This document shows, piece by piece, positions 43,564 through 52,973 of a stretch of DNA of 64,000 nt; the first letter of the stretch is position 1; every line of letters starts with the position of its first letter. The stretch lies in contig DATKST010000125.1 of assembly GCA_035531475.1 (NCBI GenBank), positions 1 through 64,000 on the forward strand, in the 5' to 3' direction. The DNA is from CALCEB01 sp035531475 (GTDB lineage: Bacteria > Acidobacteriota > Terriglobia > UBA7540). A program made the translations under genes and the position numbers. Below the pieces are notes generated by a model. That model made no database searches. It saw only the letters and a program-made list of their open reading frames with translations, and was not told where the DNA came from.

Positions 43564-45408
43564 ATGTCTATTTTGCAAGTTGCCGCTCAGGAGATTGAAG
43601 CGCCCGTTCGCCCCAGCCGGGTGGTGAACGATATGAGCATTCAGGTGGCAACGGTAAATGGTTCCGGCAGCCAAAGCTCCAATCTGGTATTGCTACGATC
43701 CATTTTGCAAATGGGTGTTCCGGTCTCCGGCAAGAACCTGTTTCCCTCGAATATTGAGGGCTTGCCCACCTGGTTCACCATCCGCGCTTCCAAGCAGGGC
43801 TATGTCGCCCGCCGCAAAGAGATTGATTTCCTGGTGGCCATGAATCCGGAAACCGCCGTGGAGGACGTTCAGACCCTGGAGCCCGGCGCCGCAGTGGTCT
43901 ACGACGAAAAGCTGAACCTGAATCGTCTGCGGGACGATGTGATCTTTTATCCCGTGCCCTTTGACCGGATCGTGGCGCCTATCTGTCCCGATGCCAAGCT
44001 ACGCAAGCTGGTCCGCAACATGATCTACGACGGGGTACTGGCCAAGTTGCTCGATATTGACCTGAACGAGATGGAAAAGGCGCTGCGCCGGCAGTTCAAA
44101 AAGAAAGTGAAGGCGGCGGACCTGAACTTTAACGCCGTCAAGGCGGGCTTTGAATTCGCCGCAAAGAACCTGGAGAAGAAGGACCCCTTCTGGATCGAGC
44201 CCATGGAGACCAAGAAGGGAAAAATCCTGATGGAGGGCAATGCCGCGGCGGCGCTGGGCGCCATGATGGCCGGCGTGACGGTGGTGACCTGGTATCCCAT
44301 CACGCCTTCTTCCGCGCTGTGCGAAACGCTGGGCCGGTACTTGCAGCGTTTCCGCATTGATGCGGAGACCGGCAAGGCCACTTTCGCCATGGTCCAGGCA
44401 GAGGATGAGCTGGCGGCAATTGGCATGGCGATTGGCGCGGGGTGGGCCGGAGCGCGAGCCATGACGGCTACCTCCGGACCTGGTATCTCCCTGATGGCCG
44501 AATTCACCGGGCTGGGCTACTACGTGGAAATTCCCGTGGTGGTGTTTGACGTTCAGCGCGTGGGGCCCTCCACCGGCCTGCCGACGCGGACCGCGCAGGG
44601 CGATGTGCTGACGAGCGCCGTGCTCTCCCACGGCGATACGCGCCACCCGCTGCTGCTGCCGGCGACGGTGGGGGAATGCTACTCCATGGCCATCGAGGCC
44701 TTCGATATTGCCGAGCAGTTGCAAACCCCCATATTCGTAATGAGTGACCTGGACCTGGGCATGAATTACTGGACGTCCGACCCGTTCCCTTACCCGGCGA
44801 AGCCGATGAACCGCGGCAAAGTGCTGAGCGAAGAGGACGTGGAGCGGCTGGGCGGATTTGAGCGATACCGCGATGTGGAGGGCGACGGCATTGCTTACCG
44901 CACCATTCCCGGCAACCGCCATCCGCTTGCCGCTTATTTTGCGCGGGGCAGCGGCCACAATGAAAACGCGCAATACAGCGAGCGCCCGGCAGACTACAAG
45001 AACAACATGGACCGCCTGGCCCGCAAGTTTGAAACGGCGCGGAAGCTGATGCCCGCTCCGGTGATTGAGGAAGCCGAAAACGCCGATTTCGGCATCATCG
45101 CCTACGGCACCACGCATTGGGCGATTGTGGAGGTCCTGGACCAACTTCGCGAGGAGCAGGGCCTGCGCGCCAGCTATTGCCGCGTGCGCGCCTATCCCTT
45201 CAACGGCGAAGTTAAGGACTTTATCAGCCGCCACCGCCGGGTCTACGTGGTGGAGCAGAACCGCGACGGCCAGCTTCACGACCTGTTGAAGCTGGACTCC
45301 GGCCCCGAGGAAGTTCGAAAGCTACGCAGCGTGCGGCACTACATCGGGCTTCCGGTGGACGCGCGCAGCGTGACCGATGAGATTGTGGCCCAGGAGGCGC
45401 AGAACTGA
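43564..45408 (+). CDS. korA: 2-oxoacid:acceptor oxidoreductase, fused gamma-alpha subunit
   Basis: Part of a 2-oxoglutarate (or other 2-oxoacid) ferredoxin oxidoreductase, which oxidatively decarboxylates a 2-oxoacid to acyl-CoA or works in reverse. The ATG at 43564 follows GGGAGATTAATTG and gives 614 residues. The gamma domain is N-terminal (VATVNGSGSQSSNLVLLRSI, then GKNLFPSNIEGLPTWFTIRA, residues 25-190). The alpha domain follows from about 215 with GNAAAALGAMMAGVTVVTWY PITPSS and ATSGPGISLMAEFTGLGYY. The C-terminal domain has YCRVRAYPFNGEVKDFISRH. The partner beta subunit begins one base after its stop. Assignment to KorA rather than another 2-oxoacid enzyme is by overall similarity. Confidence 0.9.
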   Translation: MSILQVAAQEIEAPVRPSRVVNDMSIQVATVNGSGSQSSNLVLLRSILQMGVPVSGKNLFPSNIEGLPTWFTIRASKQGYVARRKEIDFLVAMNPETAVEDVQTLEPGAAVVYDEKLNLNRLRDDVIFYPVPFDRIVAPICPDAKLRKLVRNMIYDGVLAKLLDIDLNEMEKALRRQFKKKVKAADLNFNAVKAGFEFAAKNLEKKDPFWIEPMETKKGKILMEGNAAAALGAMMAGVTVVTWYPITPSSALCETLGRYLQRFRIDAETGKATFAMVQAEDELAAIGMAIGAGWAGARAMTATSGPGISLMAEFTGLGYYVEIPVVVFDVQRVGPSTGLPTRTAQGDVLTSAVLSHGDTRHPLLLPATVGECYSMAIEAFDIAEQLQTPIFVMSDLDLGMNYWTSDPFPYPAKPMNRGKVLSEEDVERLGGFERYRDVEGDGIAYRTIPGNRHPLAAYFARGSGHNENAQYSERPADYKNNMDRLARKFETARKLMPAPVIEEAENADFGIIAYGTTHWAIVEVLDQLREEQGLRASYCRVRAYPFNGEVKDFISRHRRVYVVEQNRDGQLHDLLKLDSGPEEVRKLRSVRHYIGLPVDARSVTDEIVAQEAQN

Positions 45409-45409
45409 A

Positions 45410-46468
45410 ATGTCCACCACCACCGTACCCCCCGCGCCGGCGGCAGCCAAGAAGAAAGTAAACCGCGCCGGGCTGGAGCTTTCCCTCTATCGCGGCGGCA
45501 AGACCACCTTGTGCGCCGGCTGCGGCCACAACGCCATTTCCGAGCGCATTATCGAGGCATTCTACGAATTGGGCGTTGAGCCGCATCACGTGGCCAAGCT
45601 TAGCGGCATCGGCTGCTCGTCAAAAAGCCCGGCCTATTTCCTGGGCACAGCCTTCGGCTTCAACTCCATTCACGGCCGCATGCCTTCGGTGGCCACGGGC
45701 ACGCTGCTTGCCAACCGCACCATGCTGACCATCGGCGTGAGCGGCGACGGAGATACCGCTTCCATCGGCATCGGGCAGTTCATCCATCTTATGCGGCGCA
45801 ATCTGCCGCTGATTTACATCATTGAGGATAACGGGGTTTACGGCCTGACCAAAGGACAGTTTTCCGCCACTGCGGATTTGGGGTCCACGCTCAAGACCGG
45901 CACGGCCAATCAACTTCCGCCCATTGACACCTGTGCCCTCGCCATTCAATTGGGGGCGACCTACGTGGCGCGATCTTTCTCCGGCGACAAGAAGCAACTG
46001 CTGGCGCTGCTGAAGGGTGCCATCGCGCACAACGGAACGTGCATGTTGGACGTCATCTCGCCTTGCGTTACCTTCAACGATCACGAGGGATCCACCAAGA
46101 GCTATAGCTACGTGAAGGAGCACGAAGAGCAGCTTGATGAAGTGAGCTTTGTGCCCTTCTTTGAGGACATCAGCGTGGAATACGATGCTGGCACCACCAC
46201 GGAAATCACGCTGCACGATGGATCCCGGCTTCTGCTCCGCAAGCTTGAAGAGAATTTCGATCCGGCGAATAGAATCGAGGCGCTGCGGCGCGTCACAGAG
46301 TCCCACGAAAGGGGCGAGGTTCTGACAGGATTGTTCTACGTGGATCCGAAGAAGGAGAATTTTATCGAGCAGCTTAACCTGGTGGATGAGCCGCTGGCGA
46401 CGCTGACCGAATCCCGCGTGCGTCCACCCCAAGCCGTGCTGGATGAGGTGATGGAAGAGTTGCGGTAA
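45410..46468 (+). CDS. korB: 2-oxoacid:acceptor oxidoreductase beta subunit
   Basis: Thiamine-diphosphate-binding subunit, 352 residues from the ATG at 45410, one base after the alpha subunit stop. LCAGCGHNAISERIIEAFYE carries a CxxCGH motif. IGVSGDGDTASIGIGQFIHL with later NGVYGLTKGQFSAT is the ThDP/magnesium motif (GDGD...N). The cysteines near the start and ISPCVTFNDHEG may hold an iron-sulfur cluster, as in relatives. The C-terminal VRPPQAVLDEVMEEL has no known role. The two genes form a tight operon; a ferredoxin gene is not adjacent. Confidence 0.92.
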   Translation: MSTTTVPPAPAAAKKKVNRAGLELSLYRGGKTTLCAGCGHNAISERIIEAFYELGVEPHHVAKLSGIGCSSKSPAYFLGTAFGFNSIHGRMPSVATGTLLANRTMLTIGVSGDGDTASIGIGQFIHLMRRNLPLIYIIEDNGVYGLTKGQFSATADLGSTLKTGTANQLPPIDTCALAIQLGATYVARSFSGDKKQLLALLKGAIAHNGTCMLDVISPCVTFNDHEGSTKSYSYVKEHEEQLDEVSFVPFFEDISVEYDAGTTTEITLHDGSRLLLRKLEENFDPANRIEALRRVTESHERGEVLTGLFYVDPKKENFIEQLNLVDEPLATLTESRVRPPQAVLDEVMEELR

Positions 46469-46491
46469 ACCATCAATACGCCGCCGTTGCC

Positions 46492-47037
46492 TCACGGTTC
46501 CGCATCAAGAATTTCCGCAAGAATCAGCCGGAACCCGGGAAGAAGGTCCGGGTCTTCAACCGCGTCTCTCTTGACCGCATCCACCAACCGTGGCTCTGCG
46601 CCTGGTTTGAAAATCCTTGCGGTTTGAGAATCGGGATAAATCACCCAAACGCGAACGCCTGCCGCCAGGTAATCAGTGAGCTTGCGCTTAAGGTCATCGT
46701 TCGGCGATTGCACTTCAATGGCGAGATCGGGTGCCGTCCCAAGCGGTGAGGTTCGAGGGTCGACGCCCTTTAGTTTTTCAGCCGTGATAAAAGCCACGTC
46801 GGGCCGCCGGACCGTGTGGGGCGCCAGCTTGAAGTCAGTCTCCATGGTGACGCCACCAACCTGATGCTCCTGAACATAAGCCTTCAGCCGAAAGCCGATC
46901 CGATCGCGAATTTCATTGTGGTAAAAGCTAGAGGCAGGCGTCACAACCAACTCCCCCTCGCTGAGTTCGTAGCGTTCCCCACCGGGCTCGGCCAGGGCCT
47001 CGTACTCTTCGATAGTGATCAGAGTCTTCACAGGCAT
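46492..47037 (-). CDS. Uma2/DUF820 family putative endonuclease
   Basis: A 181-residue protein of the Uma2 family, which has a PD-(D/E)xK fold. ITIEEYEALAEPGGERYELS and EGELVVTPASSFYHNEIRDR open the domain. Candidate catalytic residues are Asp in RRPDVAFIT and the Glu-x-Gln motif in DLAIEVQSPND, where the family often has E-x-K/Q. The C-terminal DYLAAGVRVWVIYPDSQTAR completes it. Such genes often occur in many copies in cyanobacteria and some soil bacteria. It is single here, opposed to the korAB operon. Function in cells is not established. Confidence 0.85.
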   Translation of the reverse strand: MPVKTLITIEEYEALAEPGGERYELSEGELVVTPASSFYHNEIRDRIGFRLKAYVQEHQVGGVTMETDFKLAPHTVRRPDVAFITAEKLKGVDPRTSPLGTAPDLAIEVQSPNDDLKRKLTDYLAAGVRVWVIYPDSQTARIFKPGAEPRLVDAVKRDAVEDPDLLPGFRLILAEILDAEP

Positions 47038-47113
47038 AACTCAATACTCTCCCAGCCAAGTCTAGCATGGAAAGGTGTCTGACACTGGGATTGAGACGAA
47101 GATGACAGCGCTT

Positions 47114-47142
47114 TTGTGGCTTATGGGTGAATCGTGTAGAAT
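47114..47142 (+). promoter_or_regulatory. Candidate promoter for the UvrD/PcrA helicase gene
   Basis: TTGTGG (47114-47119) and TAGAAT (47137-47142) are 17 bases apart, ending 11 bases before the ATG. The message would have a very short leader. Confidence 0.5.
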
Positions 47143-47153
47143 GAAACGGTCTC

Positions 47154-49394
47154 ATGGCTGATCTTCTGGCGCAACTAAACCCCCGGCAGCGCGAAGCCGT
47201 CGAACACACGGAGGGACCTCTCCTGATCCTGGCGGGCGCCGGGAGCGGGAAGACGCGCGTCATCACCTACCGCATCGCCCACTTGATCGCGGGCCGCAAC
47301 GTGCCGCCGCAAAGCATCCTGGCCGTGACCTTCACCAATAAAGCGGCAGCGCAAATGAAGGATCGCGTGATGGCTCTGGTGGACGGGCCGCGCCAAGGGC
47401 CTGGCCCGCAGATTTCCACCTTTCACTCTTTCTGCGTCCGCCTGCTGCGGCGGGATATCCATCGCTTGGGTTACACCCGGGATTTCGTGATCTACGACGG
47501 AGACGATCAGCAGCGTCTGGTGAAGGCCTGCCTGCGGGAGTTGGGCTTGAGCAATCCGGTCGCAACCCCCCGCGCCACGCTTTCGCGCATTTCGAGCGCC
47601 AAGAACCGCGGCATCTCGCCCCAAGACATGGCGCGGGACGCGGCCGATCCTGCCACCGAACGGTTATCTTCCATCTTCGAACTCTATGAGAAACGGTTGC
47701 GGCAGGCAAACGCCCTGGATTTCGATGACCTGCTGCTGAAGGCCGTGCAACTTCTCCACGCCGCACCCGATGTGGCCTCCTGGTACAACCGTCACTTCCA
47801 TCAGGTTATGGTAGACGAGTATCAGGACACCAACCGCGTTCAATACCTTTTGATCCGCATGTTGACGCTGGAAAGGCAGAACATCGGCGTGGTGGGCGAT
47901 GAAGACCAATCCATTTATAGCTGGCGGGGCGCGGACATTCAGAACATTCTGAGCTTCAAGAAGGACTATCCGCAGGCCCGGCTCATCCGCCTGGAACAGA
48001 ATTACCGGTCAACCCAGTTGATCCTGGATGCCGCAGGAGCGGTGGTCCAAAACAATCGGGCGAGAATCGGGAAGAAGCTTTGGTCGGAAAGGCCTGAAGG
48101 ATCAAAAGTGGGCTTGTACCGGGCTTCAGACGCGGATGAAGAGGCGGCATTCGTCGCCAGCCAACTGGTGGGCGTTCTGGCCGAAGACCCGCATCAAACG
48201 GCGGGTGTACTCTATCGCACCAACGCACAATCCCGCGTCTTTGAAGAGGCGCTGCGCCGCAAGGACATCGCCTACAAAGTGGTGGGCGGCTTCCGCTTTT
48301 ATGAGCGGGCGGAAGTGAAGGATATACTGGCTTACGCCCGTCTGGCGAACAATCCGGTGGACTCCATGTCCTTACTGCGTATTATAAACACTCCGACGCG
48401 CGGTATTGGCGCGGCCACGGTGGGATTGCTGCAAGCGGCGGGCGCATCCAGAAACGTCAGCCTTTGGGAGGCGATGGAGGAGACGCTGCGTGAAGCCACG
48501 TGGTCCGGACGCGCCCAAATGGCGCTCGAAGCCTTCCGGGACCTGGTGCGCGAGCTGATCAAAGACCGTTCGGAAATGACGCTCGGCCCGTTCTTCAAGA
48601 GCATTCTGGACCGCACGCGCTATGTCGAGGCTTTGGAGAAGGAAAACCTTCCGGAGGCGGAGAACCGCATTGAGAATCTCCAGGAGTTGGCGAGTGCGGC
48701 GAGGGAAGCGGAGGAGCGCGGTGAAACCTTGGCGGAGTTTTTGGACCATGCTTCGCTGGTTTCGGACAGCGATGGGTATGACGAAAATTCCCGCGTCACT
48801 TTGATGACTTTGCACACCGCCAAGGGACTGGAATTCTCCGAGGTTTTTCTGGTGGGGCTGGAAGAAGGATTGTTCCCTCACAAAATGTCAATGCGGGATA
48901 ATGCCGCGATCGAAGAGGAACGACGGCTCTGTTATGTGGGCATGACCCGCGCCAAAGACCGGTTGACGGTGACTTACGCCTCCAACCGCCGGTTCTATGG
49001 CTCGGAAGGTTACGAAGGAACGCGGCCCTCACGATTCCTGGCGGAGATCCCGGAGCATCTGGTCGAAGAGATCGCGTCGCATGGCACCCACGGCAAGGCG
49101 CCCGTTCTGTGGGACGACGCGGCAAATTCCATTGAAAACATTGAGAAGTTCCTTGCAGCACGGGGGATGAAACCGCAGCCCCGCCACAGTTCGTCAGGGC
49201 TTACCTTTGATGGCCCGCGGCCCGCCGCCTCGCGCCGCTGGAAGCTGGGCGCTCAAGTGAAACATTCGAAATATGGCCTGGGGACCGTGGTGGCTTGCGA
49301 AGGCGAGGGAGAAGACAGCAAGGTGACGGTGAGCTTCCCTGGCTATGGCAGGAAAAAGTTGGTGGAGCGTTACGCTTCGCTGGAAAGAGTGTAG
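47154..49394 (+). CDS. pcrA: ATP-dependent DNA helicase, UvrD/PcrA type
   Basis: Superfamily 1A 3'-5' DNA helicase used in repair and removal of proteins from DNA. The 746 residues begin LLAQLNPRQREAVEHTEGPL with the Q motif, then Walker A (LILAGAGSGKTRVIT, residues 23-37), FTNKAAAQMKDRV, motif II region VDEYQDTNRVQ, QSIYSWRGAD and the C-terminal motifs (LMTLHTAKGLEFSEVFLVGL, EEERRLCYVGMTRAKDRLTV). The C-terminal 60 residues (LGAQVKHSKYGLGTVVACEG) form the small Tudor-like domain that in PcrA binds RNA polymerase. Length and tail support PcrA. A promoter lies directly upstream and a small hairpin downstream. Confidence 0.95.
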   Translation: MADLLAQLNPRQREAVEHTEGPLLILAGAGSGKTRVITYRIAHLIAGRNVPPQSILAVTFTNKAAAQMKDRVMALVDGPRQGPGPQISTFHSFCVRLLRRDIHRLGYTRDFVIYDGDDQQRLVKACLRELGLSNPVATPRATLSRISSAKNRGISPQDMARDAADPATERLSSIFELYEKRLRQANALDFDDLLLKAVQLLHAAPDVASWYNRHFHQVMVDEYQDTNRVQYLLIRMLTLERQNIGVVGDEDQSIYSWRGADIQNILSFKKDYPQARLIRLEQNYRSTQLILDAAGAVVQNNRARIGKKLWSERPEGSKVGLYRASDADEEAAFVASQLVGVLAEDPHQTAGVLYRTNAQSRVFEEALRRKDIAYKVVGGFRFYERAEVKDILAYARLANNPVDSMSLLRIINTPTRGIGAATVGLLQAAGASRNVSLWEAMEETLREATWSGRAQMALEAFRDLVRELIKDRSEMTLGPFFKSILDRTRYVEALEKENLPEAENRIENLQELASAAREAEERGETLAEFLDHASLVSDSDGYDENSRVTLMTLHTAKGLEFSEVFLVGLEEGLFPHKMSMRDNAAIEEERRLCYVGMTRAKDRLTVTYASNRRFYGSEGYEGTRPSRFLAEIPEHLVEEIASHGTHGKAPVLWDDAANSIENIEKFLAARGMKPQPRHSSSGLTFDGPRPAASRRWKLGAQVKHSKYGLGTVVACEGEGEDSKVTVSFPGYGRKKLVERYASLERV

Positions 49395-49416
49395 CCCACT
49401 AGCCCCTGGGGCCCTC

Positions 49417-49432
49417 AGCGGCTAAAGCCGCT
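49417..49432 (+). terminator. Small hairpin after pcrA
   Basis: AGCGGC and GCCGCT enclose the loop TAAA, followed by TCTCCTTGCC. Stem is short and the T-run imperfect, so it may be only a weak terminator. Confidence 0.3.
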
Positions 49433-49554
49433 TCTCCTTGCCTTCGGATCCGGCATGGCTGAAGCCCTGCCCTGACGTGCTCCTAACTGGCTTAACATGG
49501 TAAGGCTAAGGCGCGCCCTGACGGATTTCGTTGGCAAGCTTGTTTTACACCACG

Positions 49555-50343
49555 CTAGTCCTCCACGTTCACCCGGTCCAGCTCCAGGAACTCGCGGACC
49601 AAAGGTTCATCCGACCGTTCCATTTCATCAACTGTTCCGAAAAATCCAACCCGGCCTTCGATCAAGAAAACCACGCGGTCCGCCAGCTTTTGAGCCAGGC
49701 ACATATCGTGCGTGACCACCACCGAAGTAAGGCCGGTATGCTTTTTCAACTTCAGCATCAGATCCCCAATCGTGTGCGCCATAATGGGATCGACCATGGT
49801 GGTGGGTTCGTCGTAGAGAATGGCATCGGGCTGCGCCGCCAGAGCACGTGCAATCGCCACGGCCCGCTTCGTTCCGGTACTCAAATCCGCGGGCATCATG
49901 TCCCGCGCCCCGGCCAGGTCGACAAGGCCCAGCAACTTATCCACTCGGCTGTCAATCTCATCATCGGCCAGTGCTTCCCCGCGCTGGGACCGCTCCAGAA
50001 GCGGATAGGCCACATTCTCGCCCACCGTAAGCGAGTCAAACAGCGCGCCGGATTGGAACACCATCGTCACCCGGCGGCGCACCCTGGCCAACTCCGCCTC
50101 CGTCATGGGGCACAGGTCCTGGCCCTCCACCATCACCTGCCCTTCATCCGGCTTGAGGAAGCCCATCACGTGCTTCAACATGACGCTCTTGCCCACGCCG
50201 CTTTTGCCGAGCACCACCACCATCTCTCCGCGGCAAACTTCAAAGCTCACGTCCTCCAGGACCGACAGGTCCCCGAACGATTTCCAAACGTGGACGAATT
50301 CGATGAAGTTGTTGGCGCCGTTTCCGCCCGTTTCTTTTTCCAT
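49555..50343 (-). CDS. ABC transporter ATP-binding protein, MlaF-like
   Basis: ATPase of a phospholipid- or solvent-type transporter (Mla/Ttg2 family), 262 residues from the ATG at 50343. Walker A is GKSGVGKSVMLKHVMGF (near residue 45) and Walker B AILYDEPTTMVDPIMAHTIG. The signature reads LSTGTKRAVAIARALAAQ, with Thr in place of the usual Gly in LSGG. The D-loop and the H-switch (VVVTHDMCLAQKLAD) are intact. The permease (MlaE), substrate-binding (MlaD) and other Mla genes are not adjacent, so partners must be elsewhere. It starts one base after the mobA stop, so the two are co-expressed although their functions appear unrelated. Confidence 0.87.
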   Translation of the reverse strand: MEKETGGNGANNFIEFVHVWKSFGDLSVLEDVSFEVCRGEMVVVLGKSGVGKSVMLKHVMGFLKPDEGQVMVEGQDLCPMTEAELARVRRRVTMVFQSGALFDSLTVGENVAYPLLERSQRGEALADDEIDSRVDKLLGLVDLAGARDMMPADLSTGTKRAVAIARALAAQPDAILYDEPTTMVDPIMAHTIGDLMLKLKKHTGLTSVVVTHDMCLAQKLADRVVFLIEGRVGFFGTVDEMERSDEPLVREFLELDRVNVED

Positions 50344-50344
50344 G

Positions 50345-50980
50345 TCAGGAATAAGCCTGCGCCTCCATTCGCCGCCGCGCCGCGTCATAATCGGCTGGCG
50401 AATTCATATTAGCAAAAATCGCTTCTGAAAACCCGTGACGCGCCAGTTCTGGAGCGGTCAAGATTTCGCATCGTACTTTTGGAAAGAGGCGCGAGATTCG
50501 CCCGATACCGTTTTCAAGTGACGTTCGGAAGATTCCCCGAATGCGCCGCCGGTAGACTGCACAAAGGGGCTGAAGCCGGTAGCCGGCCGTTCTCGGAACC
50601 GTCGCATCCGCTGCGGATTCAATCGCCCGGAAGCAAAGGTATTCCAGGAAGTCAGATCGAAGAAAGGGAAGGTCACAAGCCAGAATAAGGTTGTAATCAG
50701 TTCGAGTGTGAACAAGGCCCGTGTAGATTCCGCCCAGCGGGCCCCGTCCCGGGAAAAGGTCAGCAAAAACTGGGACATAGGAATCGAGTGGCATCCTGGG
50801 CAGCCCTGCCATAGCAACTGAGCTGCAAACCTGACTCAATATCCGGAGCTGCCGCCGGAGCATCGTCTCATGGTCTAAAACTAAGCCCTGCTTTGGCCTT
50901 CCCATGCGCCGGCTCTCACCACCCGCCAGCACAAATCCCGTCACATTGTGGAACCTTCGCCGCACGGCCCATCTTACCAT
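50345..50980 (-). CDS. mobA: Molybdenum cofactor guanylyltransferase
   Basis: Joins GMP to molybdopterin to form the bis-MGD precursor. The open frame reaches 51070, but the ATG at 50980 is chosen (211 residues); a GTG 36 bases further in (VTGFVLAGG), with AAGG upstream, is an alternative. VTGFVLAGGESRRMGRPKQG is the nucleotide-binding motif. The central LFPGRGPLGGIYTGL and LACDLPFLRSDFLEYL (Asp for magnesium) and the QPLCAVYRRRI segment fit the family. Length is near the usual 190-200. No other molybdenum cofactor gene is near. It is followed after one base by the MlaF-like gene. Confidence 0.85.
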   Translation of the reverse strand: MVRWAVRRRFHNVTGFVLAGGESRRMGRPKQGLVLDHETMLRRQLRILSQVCSSVAMAGLPRMPLDSYVPVFADLFPGRGPLGGIYTGLVHTRTDYNLILACDLPFLRSDFLEYLCFRAIESAADATVPRTAGYRLQPLCAVYRRRIRGIFRTSLENGIGRISRLFPKVRCEILTAPELARHGFSEAIFANMNSPADYDAARRRMEAQAYS

Positions 50981-51082
50981 CGAGATCTGTAGCGCAAAGC
51001 AGCCGTTGGGCAGCAACCAAAATAAATCAATGAGACGCTTTCCGCATCGCCCAACCTCGGCCGCTGGCAATGGGTGCAGCGA

Positions 51083-52972
51083 TCAAGGTCCGGCGCTTGC
51101 CCCCTCAGCTTTTTTGATCAGCGTCCGCATGAACGAATCCTGGGGAAAAACGTTCAGTTCCTGCCGCATCACCTGAAGCGCTTCCGTGTATTGTTGTTTG
51201 GAAATGTATTGAAGAGCCAGAACCTTATATAAGCGCGGGGAGTAAGGATTAAGAACGATTCCGCGCTTGAGCAGTTCAATCGAAACATTGGGATGGCCCG
51301 CCCGCGCCAACAGATTGGAAAGAAGCTCAAAATCCGAAGGTAACGTCGAGCCCCTCTGGATGGCTTCGGTCAATTCGCGCGTGGCTTCTTCAAGAGATTG
51401 CGGAGTACCCTCTCTCGCCTTGATTCTTGCCAGAGCCGAAAGCACCAAGGGGTCCTCCGACTTCGCATCGGCCAATTGTGCAAGAACTTTTTCATAGGGC
51501 GACTGATAGCTGGGGTGAGTGGAGGCGAATTCACCGTAAGCCTTGAAGAGGACGAGGGGGGCAATGGGGCGGTCCTCTTTTCCGGGAATCGCATCGATGT
51601 GGTACAAATCCGGCAGAGAGGGCGTTGTCTGCCGGAAAGCAACTTCGGGAAACGGCTCTCCTTCTCTCACAATGATCCGGTGATCCGTCAGGACTGAATG
51701 CGAGATCCTTCTGACCGGCAGCTTCGGCATGTGGCAGCCAGCACAGTCATCGGGCGGCGATTTTGAGAGCCGTGTTTCGAATGGCAACGTGCAACTATGC
51801 TCCGTGTGGCAGCTCAGGCATTTGCGGCGATAGAACGCGGGAGTTTCGGAGATCGAAAGTTGCCGGTGCGGGTCGTGGCACGTGATGCACGCCAGTTTTC
51901 CGCCACTCGCCCGGTAGCACTTGCTCAAGATCATGAGCTCGTAATGTTGGAGGAGCGGGGACTGTGGGAGAGTTTCCCGGGTGAAGGGTATTTGAAAGAT
52001 CGCTAACGTATCATCGAGAGGCGTTCCCGGCCGGAAGTCCGCATACTTCTTGCCAAGCTGTAAGACCCGTGTGTCTCCTCCCTGGTGGCAGTTCATGCAA
52101 ATATTGTCAGCGAGCCAGGTTGGAAGTTTGGCTGGATTCACAATGGAACGATCAGTCCCGCCGGAGATGGTCTCTGCCTTTTCCCGCTGCTGAACGTGCA
52201 ATTGTCCGGGGCCGTGGCAGTTCTCGCAACCGATCGCAAGCTCCCGGAATGGCGGATCCTCAAACAGCCCGTCCCGATTCATAACCGGCTCGGGCCGCCC
52301 GCTGTGGCAGAGAATACACTGCGCTTCGATGGGACGGCTGAATCCATAATCCGCGAATTGATAACCCGGTGAAAGCTCCCAAGTCCCGGATTTGTTGTAA
52401 AAGGAGAGCGGAGCCTCGAACAAAGTGTGCCCCATCCTGACGATGTAACTAAGCCCGTTTCTTCCGGCCCCCATGACGTAGGCAACCTGTTGGGTATTTC
52501 TGAATAGGTCTTTCCCGTCCGGCCCGAGCTGAGATTCACTCAGGTACAGGTCCGAACCGCTACGGAAGATGGAGAAAGAGCGGTCGAGTTTTGGATCATG
52601 AAGGGTGATCGGGGTTGGGACCTTGGCCAACTGGGCCGGGTCGCTGGGCAGAGCCATCGACCGGCCCATGTCAGTTTTGATATAGCTTTGGTAAATGTCC
52701 TGATGGCACTGCGCACAGGCTTCCGAACCAATATAGCCAACGCCCGGCGCGGTGTTTTCAAACGACGCATAACTTGGAGATGACTTGAAAGATGATTTCC
52801 TGCCTTGCGCGGCAAGGTTCACTGGAATGGCAAAGGCCATCGCGCTCATGATCGAACCGAACCACAACGCCCGACCCAAACTGCTTTGCCCGCCAGAGCC
52901 GTTTGTCATCCAATTTGCCACGGAGTCCCAGCTCCCCTGCGTCGAACCTGATGAAAACGGGTTTTGCGCCAT
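51083..52972 (-). CDS. Seven-heme c-type cytochrome with C-terminal TPR region
   Basis: Exported electron-transfer protein of 629 residues (ATG at 52972; a second ATG at 52993 is possible). A hydrophobic segment (WFGSIMSAMAFAIPVNLAAQ) is the likely signal. Seven heme motifs are visible: CAQCH, CILCH, CENCH, CMNCH, CITCH, CLSCH and CAGCH. Between the first and second lies a probable beta domain (RSFSIFRSGSDLYLSESQLG). From about residue 500 to the end, helices such as DFELLSNLLARAGHPNVSIE and PRLYKVLALQYISKQQYTEA form TPR-like repeats. The heme region resembles the cytochrome c552/DmsE-like multiheme domains seen in Acidobacteria and Planctomycetes. It is not in a recognisable respiratory operon. 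Redox partner unknown. Confidence 0.88.
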   Translation of the reverse strand: MAQNPFSSGSTQGSWDSVANWMTNGSGGQSSLGRALWFGSIMSAMAFAIPVNLAAQGRKSSFKSSPSYASFENTAPGVGYIGSEACAQCHQDIYQSYIKTDMGRSMALPSDPAQLAKVPTPITLHDPKLDRSFSIFRSGSDLYLSESQLGPDGKDLFRNTQQVAYVMGAGRNGLSYIVRMGHTLFEAPLSFYNKSGTWELSPGYQFADYGFSRPIEAQCILCHSGRPEPVMNRDGLFEDPPFRELAIGCENCHGPGQLHVQQREKAETISGGTDRSIVNPAKLPTWLADNICMNCHQGGDTRVLQLGKKYADFRPGTPLDDTLAIFQIPFTRETLPQSPLLQHYELMILSKCYRASGGKLACITCHDPHRQLSISETPAFYRRKCLSCHTEHSCTLPFETRLSKSPPDDCAGCHMPKLPVRRISHSVLTDHRIIVREGEPFPEVAFRQTTPSLPDLYHIDAIPGKEDRPIAPLVLFKAYGEFASTHPSYQSPYEKVLAQLADAKSEDPLVLSALARIKAREGTPQSLEEATRELTEAIQRGSTLPSDFELLSNLLARAGHPNVSIELLKRGIVLNPYSPRLYKVLALQYISKQQYTEALQVMRQELNVFPQDSFMRTLIKKAEGASAGP

Positions 52973-52973
52973 T

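Noticed and set aside
43999..45279. 426-codon minus-strand frame opposite korA
   Set aside because: His/Gly/Arg/Leu-rich composition is typical of the antisense of a GC-rich gene; the plus strand holds a complete recognised gene.
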